Below the pieces are notes generated by a model. That model searched no databases, was not told where the DNA came from, and saw only the letters and a program-made list of their open reading frames with translations. Made by a program: the position numbers and the translations under genes. A stretch of 64,000 nucleotides of DNA from Ilyonectria destructans (taxonomy: Eukaryota; Ascomycota; Sordariomycetes; Hypocreales; Nectriaceae), in the NCBI GenBank assembly GCA_020740775.1, contig JAHEWK010000007.1:1984001-2048000 (forward strand), read 5' to 3'. Below, one piece after another: positions 34,446 through 47,138 of the stretch; positions within the stretch are counted from its first letter, which is position 1, and every line of letters starts with the position of its first letter.

Positions 34446-35001
34446 GGCCGGACGAGATAGGGAGAAATGATGGCTTTCAAAAGAAGATCGGTTCTGTAAG
34501 GATGCTCGCGAATGTGAAAAGAGTGCAATTCTAGAAGAGTCGAGAAGAGGGGAAGAGCGTGATGATATTCGTTGCCTGATTGAATGAGCGACATTGACTG
34601 GCTCTGTAGCCGCCGAGGCTGGCGGCTGAGGACAGTGCGAGAGCCATTGATTATCACGTACACTGTGTATTGTAGAATAGGCACTACGGTTCGAGGCAGA
34701 TGGATTTCGTCGGAATTTTTTAACAACAGGTAGCAATGCCTGTCAATAAAATGCCAAGTCCCTATTCATTCTCCTGCCACTAAATATTGTCGCGATGGTT
34801 TAACCTATTATTCTAGCGAGGGTTGTGGCTGTGGCTGTGGCTGTGGCAAATGTGGTTAGTGTCAAACGTGGCTGGTGCGTCGTCGTTGGCTTGTCAACCG
34901 CCTCCCAGCAAGTCAACAATGGGTCACAAATGTCACCTCCAACTCGACGTCATCTTCACCATGCCGCTTGATTGAGATCTCTCACCCAACTGCTTTCAAC
35001 A

Positions 35002-36407
35002 ATGCTCGACTTCCAGCGTGTCTCCTGCTGGATCGATACACTACCCGATACCTTGCCCGACACATTACCTCATCTCCGTCCGCACGACGAGCATCCGCCA
35101 CGACTACACACCAAGTTCTCGTCCACGAAGCGAAAGACCCCCCAGCAAGAGCCCAGTCCTCCCTCATCACTGGACGATCCAACTGAGATGGAAGAACACA
35201 CACCAAAGCGACGCCGAACGGGCGACCCGAATCGCACGCCGCGACCAACAAACCGTGGCACCATGTCTTCAGCTGCGAGCTCGACAGCCAGCTCGCTTGC
35301 GCCCTCGGAAGGGAGCGAGGCACCTTCGCGGTCATCGTCCCCGAAGAAACAAATGATGAGCTTGCGCTTGGATGACGGAGGGCTCGAGTGCCGACAGCTC
35401 AACATTGACACTGCGCCTCCCGCCGCAGCCGACTTGCTCGTCGCAATACGGGAGATTGGCAACGGGCTCGAGATTATTCCCCACGCGAATAAGACGACGA
35501 TCCTTCAAAACCCACACGTTCGAGACCAAAACATGCGCATCTGGCGATATGCGTTCAAAGAGCCCGACGCGATAGACACGCTTCCCGGTTATACTCCAGC
35601 AACAGACGAGGTGGCTCTGGTGTGTGAACTAGCGCGGCAATGTCACGACAAGAGCCACGAGGAGGCATCCTGGAACATGGAGGTGCATCACCGCCTGCTG
35701 CAGGCCGTCTTCAGGAAGACGGGATCTTCCGAGGGCGACCTGTTCAACTTTACAACATGGTGAGATCCAGATGTTTCCACGATAAACGCAGACGCTAACT
35801 GATTTCTAGCACAACTGCTCGCCCGCATAGCAAATACCTTCCCTACTCCTCGCCCGCCAAGATGGTCGACTTTTGCCTCTACCTCGACAGCCCTGGCGAT
35901 ATTGACGCCCTACAAGCCCTCGGTCGCCGAACCCCAACTCTTACCGTCAATCACACCGACTTCGCGCCGTTGCAGTTATCCCCCATCGCCCTAAGCATCG
36001 AGACTAAGCGTCCCGGGAAGGAACTCGACGCGGCGCAGCTACAAATGGGGATCTGGCACGCGGCGCAGTGGAAGTTTCTACGCTCCGTCGTTGGGTTGAC
36101 GGGGCAGCCTTTGTCGACGGCAGAAGAGCTGTCAAGGAGGCAGCTGGCCGACCAGGCGCTGGCAGAGCTTGGGTTCATACCAGGAATCATTGTGCAGGGC
36201 CACCGCTGGCTGTTTGTCTTTTCGACGCTCGAGGACAAGAAGACGGTGCTCTGGACGGAGCGGCAATTTGGCACGACGCAAAGTATCTTGGACACGTACC
36301 AGATCGTGGCGGGACTTCGTCAGCTCGCTGGATGGGTGAGGGATGTCTACTTTCCGTGGTTCAAGTCAAAGGTCTTGTCTGGATTCTCGGCTGAGAATGG
36401 AACTTGA
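35002..36407 (+). CDS. PD-(D/E)XK nuclease-like domain protein, 451 aa, two exons
   Basis: Exons are 35002-35759 and 35810-36407. The 50-bp intron is GTGAGA...GCTAAC...TTCTAG. The N-terminal ~125 residues are disordered, Ser/Pro/Arg-rich, with a short DTLPDTLPDTLPH repeat. The C-terminal domain carries a complete nuclease-fold signature: E227 in WNMEVHHRLL, D273 in KMVDFCLYL, E317 and K319 in LSIETKRPG, then a Gln helix (QLQMGIWHAAQWKFLR). This matches the fungal PD-(D/E)XK nuclease-like family, which is abundant and mostly uncharacterised in filamentous ascomycetes. Because all motif residues are kept, catalysis on nucleic acid is possible, but no substrate is known. Confidence 0.8.
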
Positions 36408-37040
36408 ACCTGGCATTCACGCACATTGACCACTCCATCATGGGCTCTTCATCCCGGAAGCCTTTCCCAAACGCAGCAAACACCGAATCGCCGAGCTCCT
36501 GGCGCTGCCTCGGCGATATTATCACGACCTGGCCAAGCCAAATTGACGACACGCACAGTTGTAGGCCAGCCCAGGTACTTTCCTCTCCCGCGTGACTTCA
36601 CCCTCGATCACGACTGACATGCAGAAAGTGCCGAACCAATGACAGTCCTTCCTGCAGTATGCGTGGGGATGTTGAAATCTCAGTACGAGACCAGAAGGCC
36701 GAAACTCGAGCCGTAGCGCGCGTGCCTTCGCTATACAGGTGCAGTTGGTCAACCCAACGTCTCGCAAAGGGCTGGTAGTGTCCTCAACGCACCTCTAAGG
36801 AGCCAATGCTTCGATGTATCATTAGAAAGAAGAGGAAAATAAGACAAGCAGAGAAGAAGCCAACGTACCTTATCTCATGACTGTCACTCCAGAACGAGGC
36901 GCCGCACCGCCACAAGATAGAATTGCGAACCACCCCCGCATCTGCCTTGTTTATCAGCCACATAGTGACAATCCTAGTGACAATCCTCCCTGCCGTTGCA
37001 AACTCTTCCATCAACATCTGCATCTCTCAGCACTTCGGCC

Positions 37041-38535
37041 ATGGCTTCTCCAATGGACAGGCTTCCCCCAGAGGTCCTCTCAATCATCTTCTCGCATGTC
37101 ACCAAAGACACATCCGGAATCAAATCGACAACCGAACGTGTGCCGAAAAACAGTCTCGGTCGATATGCACCCGTCTCGCGCCAATGGCAACAATACATCG
37201 AACGCCAGACCTTCCGCGACCTCTATGTGACACTGGACAGAATGACATCTGCCGTTGCAGGTAACATTCTCACTCCTCAGCGTCTGTCGTACCTACGCTA
37301 CATCAAGCTCGAGTTCAGCTTCCCGCCTCGTGACAGGAGAGTTAAGAGAGTGAAACACATGGAATTGGAGCTTGAGAGTGATCATATCTTCGGAAACACC
37401 ATAGAGTCGCTCTTTCGTCTCCTCGAACCAACTCCGCTCCGCCCACACCCCTTTGTTATCGTCGAGTTCGCCATTGCTATCCAGAAAATTAATCCTCGCA
37501 TTAGTGGCGCCATATACAACTCGCCGATCGAACTGGAGCATGCACGAGTCGCCCGAGCGGAACACTGGACTCAGTATCCCGAGTTGCTCAGCCACTACTA
37601 CGACAAGCTTCCAATGTTACCGATGGTGGTTTCCTTCAGAACGAGGCTCGTGTCTCATGTCGTGACGATTGAACCTGGCTCAGCGTGCCTCATTGCGCAC
37701 AAGATGCCGCGTTTGGAGGAGGTAGATTGGGAACTACATGATGGAGACAAGACGGAGATGCCGACGCGGGTGTGGTTGCGAGATGGTAGGCGCTTATTCT
37801 AGCTCCCAGCACCCCACATCACTTTTGTTTCCCCAACTAACTCGATTTGATCTAGGCTTCGCTAAGAACCTTAGCAAACTGCCCAAATCTCTGAAACGCT
37901 TTTCGGTCGAGTACTTTCGGCTGCCACCTAAAGATCACGCATATCAACCTCGAAGCATCATACCAACTGGCGGCGACGGAGATACTCTGAGCAATGCTCT
38001 TTTTCACTTCACTCAACAAAACGCCCTTACGGATTTCCATTTTAAAGGTAGCGTCGAGACCACAATATTGTGGCCAACAGACTCCACAGAGGTTCCTCGG
38101 TGGCCCAACATGAAGAATTATACCCTATCCCTGCATTTTGTAATGCCTTCGGGGAAGTGGCTTGGTATCAAAGGCACAGAAGTTATCCCTCCTAGAATTA
38201 TCCGTGATCTCAGAGACGCGGTTCCACCGGATATACCTGGTGAGCAGAAGAGGAACGAGTTTCGAACCATTCCACACCCTGGAATCGTCGACGGCATCTT
38301 CCTCGCTGCCGGTAAAGGTGTAGGGCAGATGCCGAGTGTGGAACGGTTCAAGCTGGACTTCTCCGGCAGCCCGCTCAACACTTGTCTCGAATTCGACACA
38401 ATTCACTCTGCCGAAATACCATGTCTAGAGTTCAGTGGGGTTGCTAAGGCTCAGCCTAGTAAGGAAACCATTCAGGCCTGGCGCGAGACTGCAGGAAAGT
38501 TGGGGAGGAAATTCGGGTTCAAGTTGAATGACTAG
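37041..38535 (+). CDS. F-box protein of the fungal DUF6546 type, 474 aa, two exons
   Basis: Exons are 37041-37785 and 37856-38535, with an intron GTAGGC...CTAAC...TCTAG. The N-terminus (MDRLPPEVLSIIFSHVT...YAPVSRQWQQYIERQTFRDL) is an F-box, which would bind Skp1 in an SCF ubiquitin ligase. The remainder resembles the large fungal family in which the F-box is followed by a conserved C-terminal module of unknown fold (MPSVERFKLDFSG and LEFSGVAKAQPS). The target protein is unknown. Confidence 0.75.
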
Positions 38536-38568
38536 GTCGATGATGGGTCATAAAAAGTTTTTGCTGTT

Positions 38569-40119
38569 CTACATAACTAGTATCGGAGTATCATTGATCA
38601 CCACGTCGGTCCACCTCCGAAAAGCCTGTTTCGCCCACACGATCCTCAGAGCCTCCAAGCCAGCCGGGATACTTCCAAACCCAGTGTAATCATACAGATC
38701 ATTCAGGCGCTCCGTGAAGAACTCGCGATGCTCGGGCAAGATGCTTTCAGCCGCTCCAATGAAGTAGGTCCAGACCAGGGCATGAACACCCTTGACATGC
38801 ATCCCCAATCCAAGCACGTTCTGTCGCAGTTGCTCCACGAGGTGGATTGATTCGTATTGGTGGAGTGAGGACTCGACGCGACGCCGATAAATTCTACCGG
38901 CGTCTAAGATTGCAGCTCTTATCAGATTCACATTGTTGTAGTGCTCTGACTCTGCAGTGAGTTCCGGATATGCCATGAATTCGAGGTAATAATCCGGAGG
39001 TCTGGTGAAGATCTCGACGCCTTTCGCTTCATTGGTAAGCGGTATTCCAAAAAGCTGAAACCTACATGGAATTAGCACAAAGACCATCAGTGCAGTCCTA
39101 CGTTAGCACTTACATCTTGACCTGCTGCCAAAAGAACTCTTTCAGTGCCGGCGGCAACGCTTCTATAGTTCCAGGAGATTGGATCAAGCAGGCCAGCATT
39201 TCCAAGAGGTAGCCATAGTTATCAGCTCCAGTGATTGTCTCCCCGACTAGAAGGACCAGAATAGTTGCCAGTGTGAATGGGTTAAAGACTTGGCCCGACT
39301 GGAGCTGCATTGAGTCGTGTCGCAGTTTCTCAATAATGGCTTGGTAGTCTGCCTCAGCAGCTTGTCGCATTTCCGGTATCTTTTCGGCCAAATGGAATGA
39401 TGCGACGACTGAGACGGCTCTACCAAGACACTCGTCCTGGCAAGCGAGGGGTATAATGATGTTTCTGTAGCCGTTGCTGATGGAGTCAAGCACCACCATA
39501 ATAGGCGCTATGCATTCGGAGACTCGGGTAAGGTTAGAGCATGAAGACTTGGGTTGTAAATTATACTCACAATGGTGAAAAAGCATTCGAGTCCGAGGAT
39601 TCAGAGATTCGTTCAGTGCAGGTCGTGGATTTTGCTCAAAATGAAGAACAGCGACACCTGACCGGCGAGGGACAAATTTGCTCGACATGACGGAAAAGCC
39701 CATTGAAGGTTTCATCTCGGCGGCGAACGGGTGACGTTCATGCTCATGAGAGCTTTTCAACTGATCCCGCGCATCAGCCCCTCGCTGTCGTTGACTATTC
39801 TTCAACTGTGGAGGGCTAGGAGTGTCCGCTTGTGAGGTTACGAATCGAAACACGACATTCTTGGATCTAGACCCCGATAGAGGGTTGACAGGAGTAGTTT
39901 GAGTGCTAACATAACGAAACCCTTGGCCAGAGCAGCCAATGCCCTTTTTCAGGCATTTGAGGCATTCTGGTTCCGTTTTATCGCATTTGAGACGCCTTTT
40001 ACAGCATTCGTGACATCCTTTAAAAGTTCAGGTCAGTTACAAGCACCACCAACGGGCACGTCAAATTGATAGACAGGTCTTGGGAATCTACCATCGTTTC
40101 GACGAGCCAACATAGCCAT
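38569..40119 (-). CDS. Zn2Cys6 transcription factor with Fungal_trans_2-type domain, 458 aa, four exons
   Basis: Exons on the minus strand are 40092-40119, 39571-40017, 39114-39522 and 38569-39061. The first 28-bp exon encodes MAMLARRND and is joined to the zinc cluster. Cysteines 11, 14, 21, 28, 31 and 38 have the canonical C-x2-C-x6-C-x6-C-x2-C-x6-C spacing (GCHECCKRRLKCDK...ECLKCLKKGIGC). The second intron is 48 bp, a multiple of three, so an unspliced reading would insert 16 residues. The C-terminal part has the helical pattern of Fungal_trans_2 regulators (MLFHHFSECIAPIMVVLDS). It is a nuclear DNA-binding regulator, probably recognising CGG half-sites. Its targets are unknown. Confidence 0.85.
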
Positions 40120-40793
40120 CCAAATCCCAGATTTTCTCAGTTTTCCTGGTGCCAAAATATTGGCGCATCCAAGGGCGTGATGTTAATAGGTTCGAAAAGC
40201 GTGGATAACTTTCAATTGGAACCAACACGCACAAACGTCTTCATAATTATTTCGTGGTAGAAAAAGGGAATGCAAGTTTGCCTGGGAGTATGGAGACTAC
40301 GCCGGCGTGACGATAACTACGCCAACTACAACCGCTCAATAACTTCCACATCTAGACAAGCGTCTAAATTATTAGACTACTTAAGTTAAGCTAACTTACG
40401 AAGTAACTTAGTGCGTGTTCGTGTTGGCTCTTGAACATCCACTTGGAAGGCAGCTACCCTGGAGCATGGACGGTATTTTCGGCACTCATCGTGCTGGGAG
40501 CAGTAGATAGATCCGGGCACAATCTCAGATTGTAAAAGAGTACGAAAGGGACATTGCTAAATATTAATTTCTCCATGTTCGCCTCTATCTACGCCCTTAC
40601 CTTCGTAATGAGACGTTGTTTTGCAGTTGGTCAATATGTTACAACTGCTGAGTTTGCAGCTTACATTCAAACAATGAAGACTTCATTCCGAGATGTCGTT
40701 TCTCACTATGCTGTTTTGCCTTTCAAATGTGTCATGACAATCTTAGTGACTCGTTTTTAATAATGTTTAGTAATAAAGCCGCTCTAACCGCCC
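40120..40793. other. intergenic
   Basis: This contains the promoter of the upstream Zn2Cys6 gene and the 3' side of the BTB gene. A 68-codon plus-strand frame at 40554-40760 has no recognisable features. Confidence 0.4.
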
Positions 40794-42058
40794 CTACTTA
40801 CTACGATGCTGGTAATCTCCTAATTTGAGTCCCTGGAGTTCCCCGTCTACCGTGTCCATAGTCGGGTTAATTTGCTCAGAGAGGTCGCAAGAATGATATG
40901 ACTCGCAATATGAGGAGTAGTTTCTGTCTATGAGCCAGGTAGGGCTTCGGATTTTAGACACAATTGTCTGGACAGCGGTCGCGCTGTAGCCAGAGAATGG
41001 TGCTCTGGCTCGGGGGCTCAGAATCTCATGTTTGTTCGATTCAATAGTCAATGAACCGAGAAGCATGGATGAACACTCAAAACAATAGCCTGCTTTCTCA
41101 TGGGTGAGAGAATCAAGCAAGGTATAGAGCGCTGAAAACATCCGACTAACGGAGATCTGCCGGCTCTGATCAATTGAGTCTGTGGAAAGCATCAGTTAAG
41201 TGAAGGATAAATGAGTGGAAGTCACCTACCAAGTATCTCTCCTGGAATTGGGAGATCTGCCACCTTGATTAGGCACTTCGAATGTCGAACGGCAAGCTCT
41301 GTCATTTTTTCGAATATGTCGACTGAAGAGAAAACCCAAGATACGAGCAATCCAAGTAGGGACTCGCTTCCATGTGACGTTGGAAGATCCTTCTCTAACC
41401 CCTTGAGCCAGTGGTCCGAAAAGACTTCAACCACTTCGACGCAGTCATAGTAATTCACAATAACGGCTACCTTGGCGAGCATCGCCAAGCTAAGAGACCT
41501 CGGGACAAGTCGATGGTGGCCATGGATGATGTCCAAGACGATTATGAAGGCTTCTAGATCCGATTCACCCACCGAGATCTCACGTAATGGGCCGTGGCAA
41601 GCATGCGATTCCATCCACGGTCCCTCCAGCATTTTTCGAAAGACTGGTGAAGCGAGGATCAAGTGTCTCGAAGAAACGCGCAATCGAACCATGTTGGGTT
41701 GCCCATTCGTTTGGACGTGACCCCAAACAGGGTTGTCCTCGTTGGCAGGTTTCTCGTCCTCGGGAAGCACTTCGTCTGCTGGAGCAGGCTCGTCTTCGTC
41801 AGGATTGTTTTCTGGAGTGGGATTCTCCTCGACGGGCTCTTCGGCCCACTCTTCGGCATCATTCTCTGGAGCGGGAATGGGTCCATCCTCTGGGGTGGGA
41901 TACTCGGATTCATCCCGGGGACAAGCTTCGCTGGGATGTTCGGCGGGAAGGAATATGCACTCCAGGCTATCCTTGGACCCAACGAATACCATTTGTTGAT
42001 TTTCCAATACAAGCTCTATATCACCCCCTGGATCTAGTTCATAGGGCGATGACTTCAT
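40794..42058 (-). CDS. BTB/POZ domain protein with acidic insert, 404 aa, two exons
   Basis: Exons are 41230-42058 and 40794-41179, with a 50-bp intron (GTAGGT...CACAG). The BTB fold starts as DPGGDIELVLENQQMVFVGS and resumes as VRLRVSSRHLILASPVFRKM, the typical fungal BTB core. The two parts are separated by about 75 residues rich in Glu, Pro and Asp (PENDAEEWAEEPVEENPTPE). The rest resembles helical back segments of fungal BTB proteins (AMLAKVAVIVNYYDCVEVVE). BTB domains mediate dimerisation and Cullin-3 binding. No partner domain is present here, so the specific role is unknown. Confidence 0.8.
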
Positions 42059-43016
42059 GTTGTTAGAGGCACGATGTTGTAAAAACAGAGATGGTCGAGC
42101 CGAGGTAGTTTTGATCGGTGCTCCTTGCTTTGGCGTGTTTGGTAGTGCGGATTCGGAACAGAGACTATTCGCAGGTGGTTACATATTGGTGATACATTCG
42201 CACCAAGAACAGAGCATGATGAGATCTCTAGATGCGGCGAGAATGAATAAGTAAGACCCTCCTTGGTCTTTGAAGGTGGAGGAAGGATGGGAAAGGGAAC
42301 ACAGGTGCGGGGCGGACGGTAGGCTGAAAATCAGGCAGCCAGGCTCGTCGGTCAGCGAGCCCACGCAAAAAAAAGCAATTCTATCCAATCAATGTCGGAT
42401 GTGCATATAATGTCCATTTCAATCGAGTCTTGATGACTGAGTAACATGAAATTGTTAACCAGGTACTTGATCTGGCTGTTTTCCGACTTCCCAGCCACCC
42501 CCGTCATTATGCACGCATCAACATCCAATCGACAATCAAGTTGATAGGACACTGCATCACTACGGGCAACACGTCGCCACGTTCCACAAACACGCTTATT
42601 GGCTGTTCGCTATCTGATCAACAATGTTACGTGCTTACGTGGCGAAGCTTGTCACCACTGGGCAAGCTGATGCTCATTCCTTCTCGGCGCCGACGACGTG
42701 GCTAAGAAGAATAGAACGAACAAAGAAAATAAAGATCAAGAAGGAAATAATTTGTATGTGGTATACACGCCTTGATGTTAAAATATAAAATAATTATCAC
42801 GCTTATCGCTATTGATGGCCCGACGATTGTAGTTCCACGAATTCAACATTCTATCACCAAAACTCAAACCCACAACACTGACGGATTGTAATGAATGGGA
42901 TGATGTACCTCTAACTATCGTGAAATGATTCCATCCGAACGTGTATTGCAATACGTCCGTATCAGAATTGCCACCCCCGGGAGAAGTTATGACAGCTACT
43001 CCTTGGACCGAGATTC
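42059..43016. other. intergenic, no supported gene
   Basis: Only short frames. This is the upstream region of the BTB gene and the 3' flank of the RTA1-like gene. Confidence 0.4.
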
Positions 43017-43964
43017 TTAGACCGATGACACCTCGAAGTGGGCAGCAGAAGGCTTGTAATGACTTCTCTGAACCACAGCACTTGGGTGTTGAATATTGAA
43101 CAAAAGCGCGCACATCAACATGAGGGCTGAATCCAGGGAGTAGAGATACACCTCTTTAGTCTGTAGCACGCTGTGTGGCCCCGCGGAGAATTGTGCAACT
43201 CTGAATATCGATCGAACCATGATCAATAGAGAAGCACCGTATAGTACGAAAATATAACGCTTCCAAGAAACTTTCGCTTGCATGCTCGCGGAAGTTGGAT
43301 TCCGTACGATGCGGTAGTGGAAGATGGAGATGACTGCGATGAAAACTCCAAAGAAGGTGATTTGGATCGCCAAGCCGCCAAGAACAATGTCCTGACCTTT
43401 GTCTATACCGTCCTTGCTATCTGAATTTGAAAGGATCACACCGCCTGGGTTTTATTAGTCTGATTCAGGGAAGGCAGAAGGGCCGGCGACGCTTACCGAT
43501 GGTCTGGACCACAAACGAGAGGACGTCGCCAAGGACAAAGATCTTGGTCAACCAGTTGACTCGAACGATTGAGAGCTTCTCAGCCTCCAAAATCCGAATA
43601 ATTCGGCCCAGTATCATGTAAATAGAGGCAGCGAACAGGGCAGGTGCTAAGAGCAGGAGGAGAGTTTGGGCGATAAATGGGCCCTTTTCCCAGTCTGGGG
43701 TTTGGTGTGCGTTGATGGATCGAGCAATGTACCCAAAAACTTCGACTGCGAGGAATTGTTAGATAAGGCAATAAACGGATGGATTGTATGCAACGCACAG
43801 AATACGCCAATGACAAAGGGAATAAAATACCAAGTCCGGCCCTTGGCTATCTGGTACAAGTGGATGAGGCCGGAAATGCCGAAAAGGCCTGCGAAGGTGG
43901 CGGCAGCGGCCAGGGAAGGGTCATAATGATAGCGCGGCGGAGTGGGTACTGCCGTGGTGGACAT
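43017..43964 (-). CDS. RTA1-like seven-transmembrane protein, 280 aa, three exons
   Basis: Exons are 43799-43964, 43497-43745 and 43017-43444. Both introns are short and GT-AG. The protein has about seven hydrophobic spans, and diagnostic segments are YHYDPSLAAAATFAGLFGIS at the N-terminus, APALFAASIYMILGRIIR, LTKIFVLGDVLSFVVQTIGG and FRVAQFSAGPHSVLQTKEVY near the end, all typical of the RTA1 (lipid-translocating exporter or stress-resistance) family. Family members are plasma-membrane proteins linked to resistance to toxic lipids and azoles in yeast. The specific substrate here is unknown. Confidence 0.88.
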
Positions 43965-45092
43965 GGTTATTGAACTTGTTGGACTTGTTGCGAATGGTGG
44001 GTGGATGGAAACACATTGGGATGGAGACGATGGACGATATATACCGATTGCTTTTTGTAGCTCCTCTTGAATAGCTCGAATGACGCTCTTAATTAGGAAA
44101 AGTCCGCCAGCCCTGTCTCTTCAGCCCTGCGCCACCACAACTTTGTCTTTCTGCACTGTGAGTGATTGCATCTGGGAATTCCCGCCGAGTCATGCGTAAA
44201 CGCCGTGGCCGTCCCTGGAAGGACGTGGACACCCGGAAAAAGTTAGAACAATAAGGAAAGAATGCATCAACAAGTGCCCAAAAGTACCACCCTAGAGACC
44301 TCTGCTTGTTCTTTTAGCTATCCTATTAATTGAACAATTAAAGAGAAAACGTGATTTTAATATGTCTCTACTCTTAATATTAATAAGAATTTTTGTCTAA
44401 TTTTAATAATTTTATACCTTAAATAGGGTGCTCTAACTTTTACCGGCCTGCTCAGTAGCTTACCCACTTAGTACCTCCAGCTAATTATGCCTCAGCCTTC
44501 AATCTTACGCCACTTTTCTTTGTCCTGGCAACTCAAACCAATGAACCTCAAGAGTAAGCTAAAATGCGCCTCCACATCGGTATATCGGGGCTGCAACTGC
44601 CGATGTGATGCGACGTAAGAGGCTGTGGTGTCGGTGATTTGTGTCCCGTCCACCGATATCACGGCCTCCGGCGTGGTGGCGCCCCGGTGCTCACATAAAC
44701 ACTAGAGTAGCACGGATATTAGCAAGATGAAGCAGTTGCACAAAATCTGCCTACTGAAACGCATGGACCATGGATATCGTCATTTCTGCTGAGAGTGGGT
44801 TCATCACATTCGGATCCGGCTCAATGGCTAATAGGGTGTTAAGCATGTTCATGAAGTAATTCTAGTAGCTCTCGTCTCTTAATCGCCAGCACGCGGTCAG
44901 AGTCGCAATGTTGAAGATGCATTATGCACATGCTGACTCACAACCGCGACACTAGGTTGATGGCGCCGCAGATACCGGCTTGCTGTGACTGCTCCATTAT
45001 CATCTGCGAGTCTCGCGCTGTCTTCAGCTTTCCAAGCTCACACCTCTCTAAATCCAAATGCGCAAATCCACAGATCCAAAACCCCTGTCGGG
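43965..45092. other. intergenic with an AT-rich block (44325-44440)
   Basis: About 115 bp near 44325-44440 is strongly AT-rich (for example TTTAATATGTCTCTACTC followed by TTAATATTAATAAG), which may be a RIP-degraded repeat. No gene is visible between the RTA1-like gene and the permease. Confidence 0.45.
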
Positions 45093-47138
45093 TTACCACA
45101 ATTGGATGTACGTCAAGAACCGTCTCCACGAAGGCATGGCGTAGTAGTTGTCCAACTGAGTGATTTCAGCCTGGCTGAGGGTGCGTCGGCCCGTGACAAG
45201 GTCCGCCGTCTTTGGGTCGCGCCAGGGGGTCTTCATTATGACCTTGTAGGCGGCTGTGAAGACGACAATAATAAGAATACCAATGGTGTATTGGAAGAAG
45301 TTGTATGCGCTGAAAGGGGTGGTGCTCTGTAGGCTGTCAGTGCACTTGAACCTCACGAGACCGACTTGGACACGCCAAGGGAAAACTCACCAAGTCACCA
45401 ATTCCGGCTCCAAGACAGCAGGCCAAGAGCAAGATGGAGATTGTCATCAACCAGATGGGAGCGGTGGGCCACGCAACAGACTTCCATGCATACACCTGCG
45501 AAAAGAGCGCGTCGTTCTGGGCAACGAGTGCCTGGTGGAATCTCCAGGATGTGAAAGAAATAATGATCCAGTTCATGAAGAATGAAGCGCTGGTAATGGA
45601 CAACAGCCAGATAAACACTTCGGCACCGCTACCTGAAAAGAGTGTTAGTTTTGGTTCCAGAGAATGTGACTGCGAGACACGTACCGTTCAAGTTGAGGTA
45701 AGTCAACAGCAAGGCAGTAGCTCCAGTAATGACTAGAGCCCAAACTGGACGGCCCTGCGCATCGACGTGAGCAATGACTTCCGGAATGAGCTTTTGGTGG
45801 GCCATGGTTCGCAGCACTCGGGATGCGAGATAGACGGATTCAGCTGCAATGGCAAGAATACCGATGATCATGCAGGCGTTCATGAGATCAGCAATGCCCT
45901 TCACGCCGGCATTCGTGACAGCGAGGACGAACGGCGAGGAGGTGACACCGCTGCCGCCAAGGAGACGTTCGTCATCAGAGGGAATAAGAAGAGTGATGAA
46001 GATGACCTATTGATCTTTAGTTCTCGTACTTTTGATTAGCGGGATAATGGACTTACGCTCAGCATATAGATGACGTTGACACGGAACGGAACAAGCTTGG
46101 TAGCATGAGCCATAGAATAGCGCGGCGATTCAGCTTCTCCGCCCATGATACCAATAAAGACCTGGTCTCCAACAGCCCAGACGGCCAATAGAGCACAATT
46201 GGCGAATCCCTGAACGAATTAGGATTTTGCATGCACGTTTCAAATCCGAGAACTCACGAAAAAGCCATTCTTGAACACTGGCAAATCCCTCCAGTACGAT
46301 CCGTCGTGAACCTCACCAGTAGGTCCGGCACCACCAACCAGGGCAATCGACAGGATGATGATGAGGAGGAAGAGGAAGATCTTGATCAGCGACGTGACGT
46401 ACTCAAACCAGGCAAACGCCTTGTTGGGCAGCAGGAAAATGGCCAGTGTCGCAAATGTGAAGATGGTGACTGAAGAATACTATTAGCGTATTGTCGCTGG
46501 AAACATGGGCGTCTTCTTACGTGAAGCTGCCATAGGTAACCCATCTGCAGACCAGTACTTGATCAGGATGTTAAAAAATACAGCCTCTGCGCCCACAACC
46601 GCAGTCCAGCCTATTAATATGTTAGATAACTTTCATATCAATTTACAATCGCAATCTGCACTCACCAAGCCACTCGGCGAATCCAGCTCCAAAAGCCAAC
46701 GCCGGGTCAACCCAGCGGCCAGCGTAGTCGATGTAGTTGCCAGATGTCGGGAACGCAATTGTCATTTCGGAAAGGGTCTGAAGAACGGCCCAGACACATG
46801 AACACACAAGACCATAAGCTATGATCATGTTTCCAGGACCGCCATTGGCAAGAGCCTTGCCAGTTGCGATAAAAACACCGCTGCCGATATTCGAGCCGAG
46901 AGAGATGATCTATGAGTAAAGTTTGGTTAGCACCAACTTCTTATTGATTGAAACGCAGCTTCATCTGCAGGAATGCACCTACATGAACTTGGCGAGGAGA
47001 GAAGGATCGCTGGAATTCGCCATTGCGGTTGTCCTCGATGTCAATAATTTGGGCCTCGGCCGTGCTAGTAACGCGTCCGATGGGATCCTCCTTGGAGGGA
47101 AGAGCATCGTCCGATGCACCTTTGCTGTCGTTGAGCAT
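45093..47138 (-). CDS. amino-acid permease (APC superfamily, fungal YAT type), about 7-8 exons
   Basis: The ATG is at 47136-47138. The cytosolic N-terminus ends in RSFSPRQVH|IISLGSNIGSGVFIATGK, spliced at 47002, which is the family's first membrane span with the Gly-rich substrate loop. Further diagnostic segments are LSEMTIAFPTSGNYIDYAGR, FEYVTSLIKIFLFLLIIIL, GGEAESPRYSMAHATKLVPF, SVYLASRVLRTMAHQKLIPE and FTSWRFHQALVAQNDALF. The stop codon at 45093 follows MPSWRRFLTYIQLW. About 12 membrane spans are expected. The role is proton-coupled uptake of amino acids at the plasma membrane. Exact substrate preference cannot be read from the sequence. Confidence 0.88.

Noticed and set aside
34446..34736. 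N-terminal extension of the 151-aa hypothetical protein
   Set aside because: It needs a TTG start, and the added residues look like translated upstream DNA. The ATG at 34445 is preferred.
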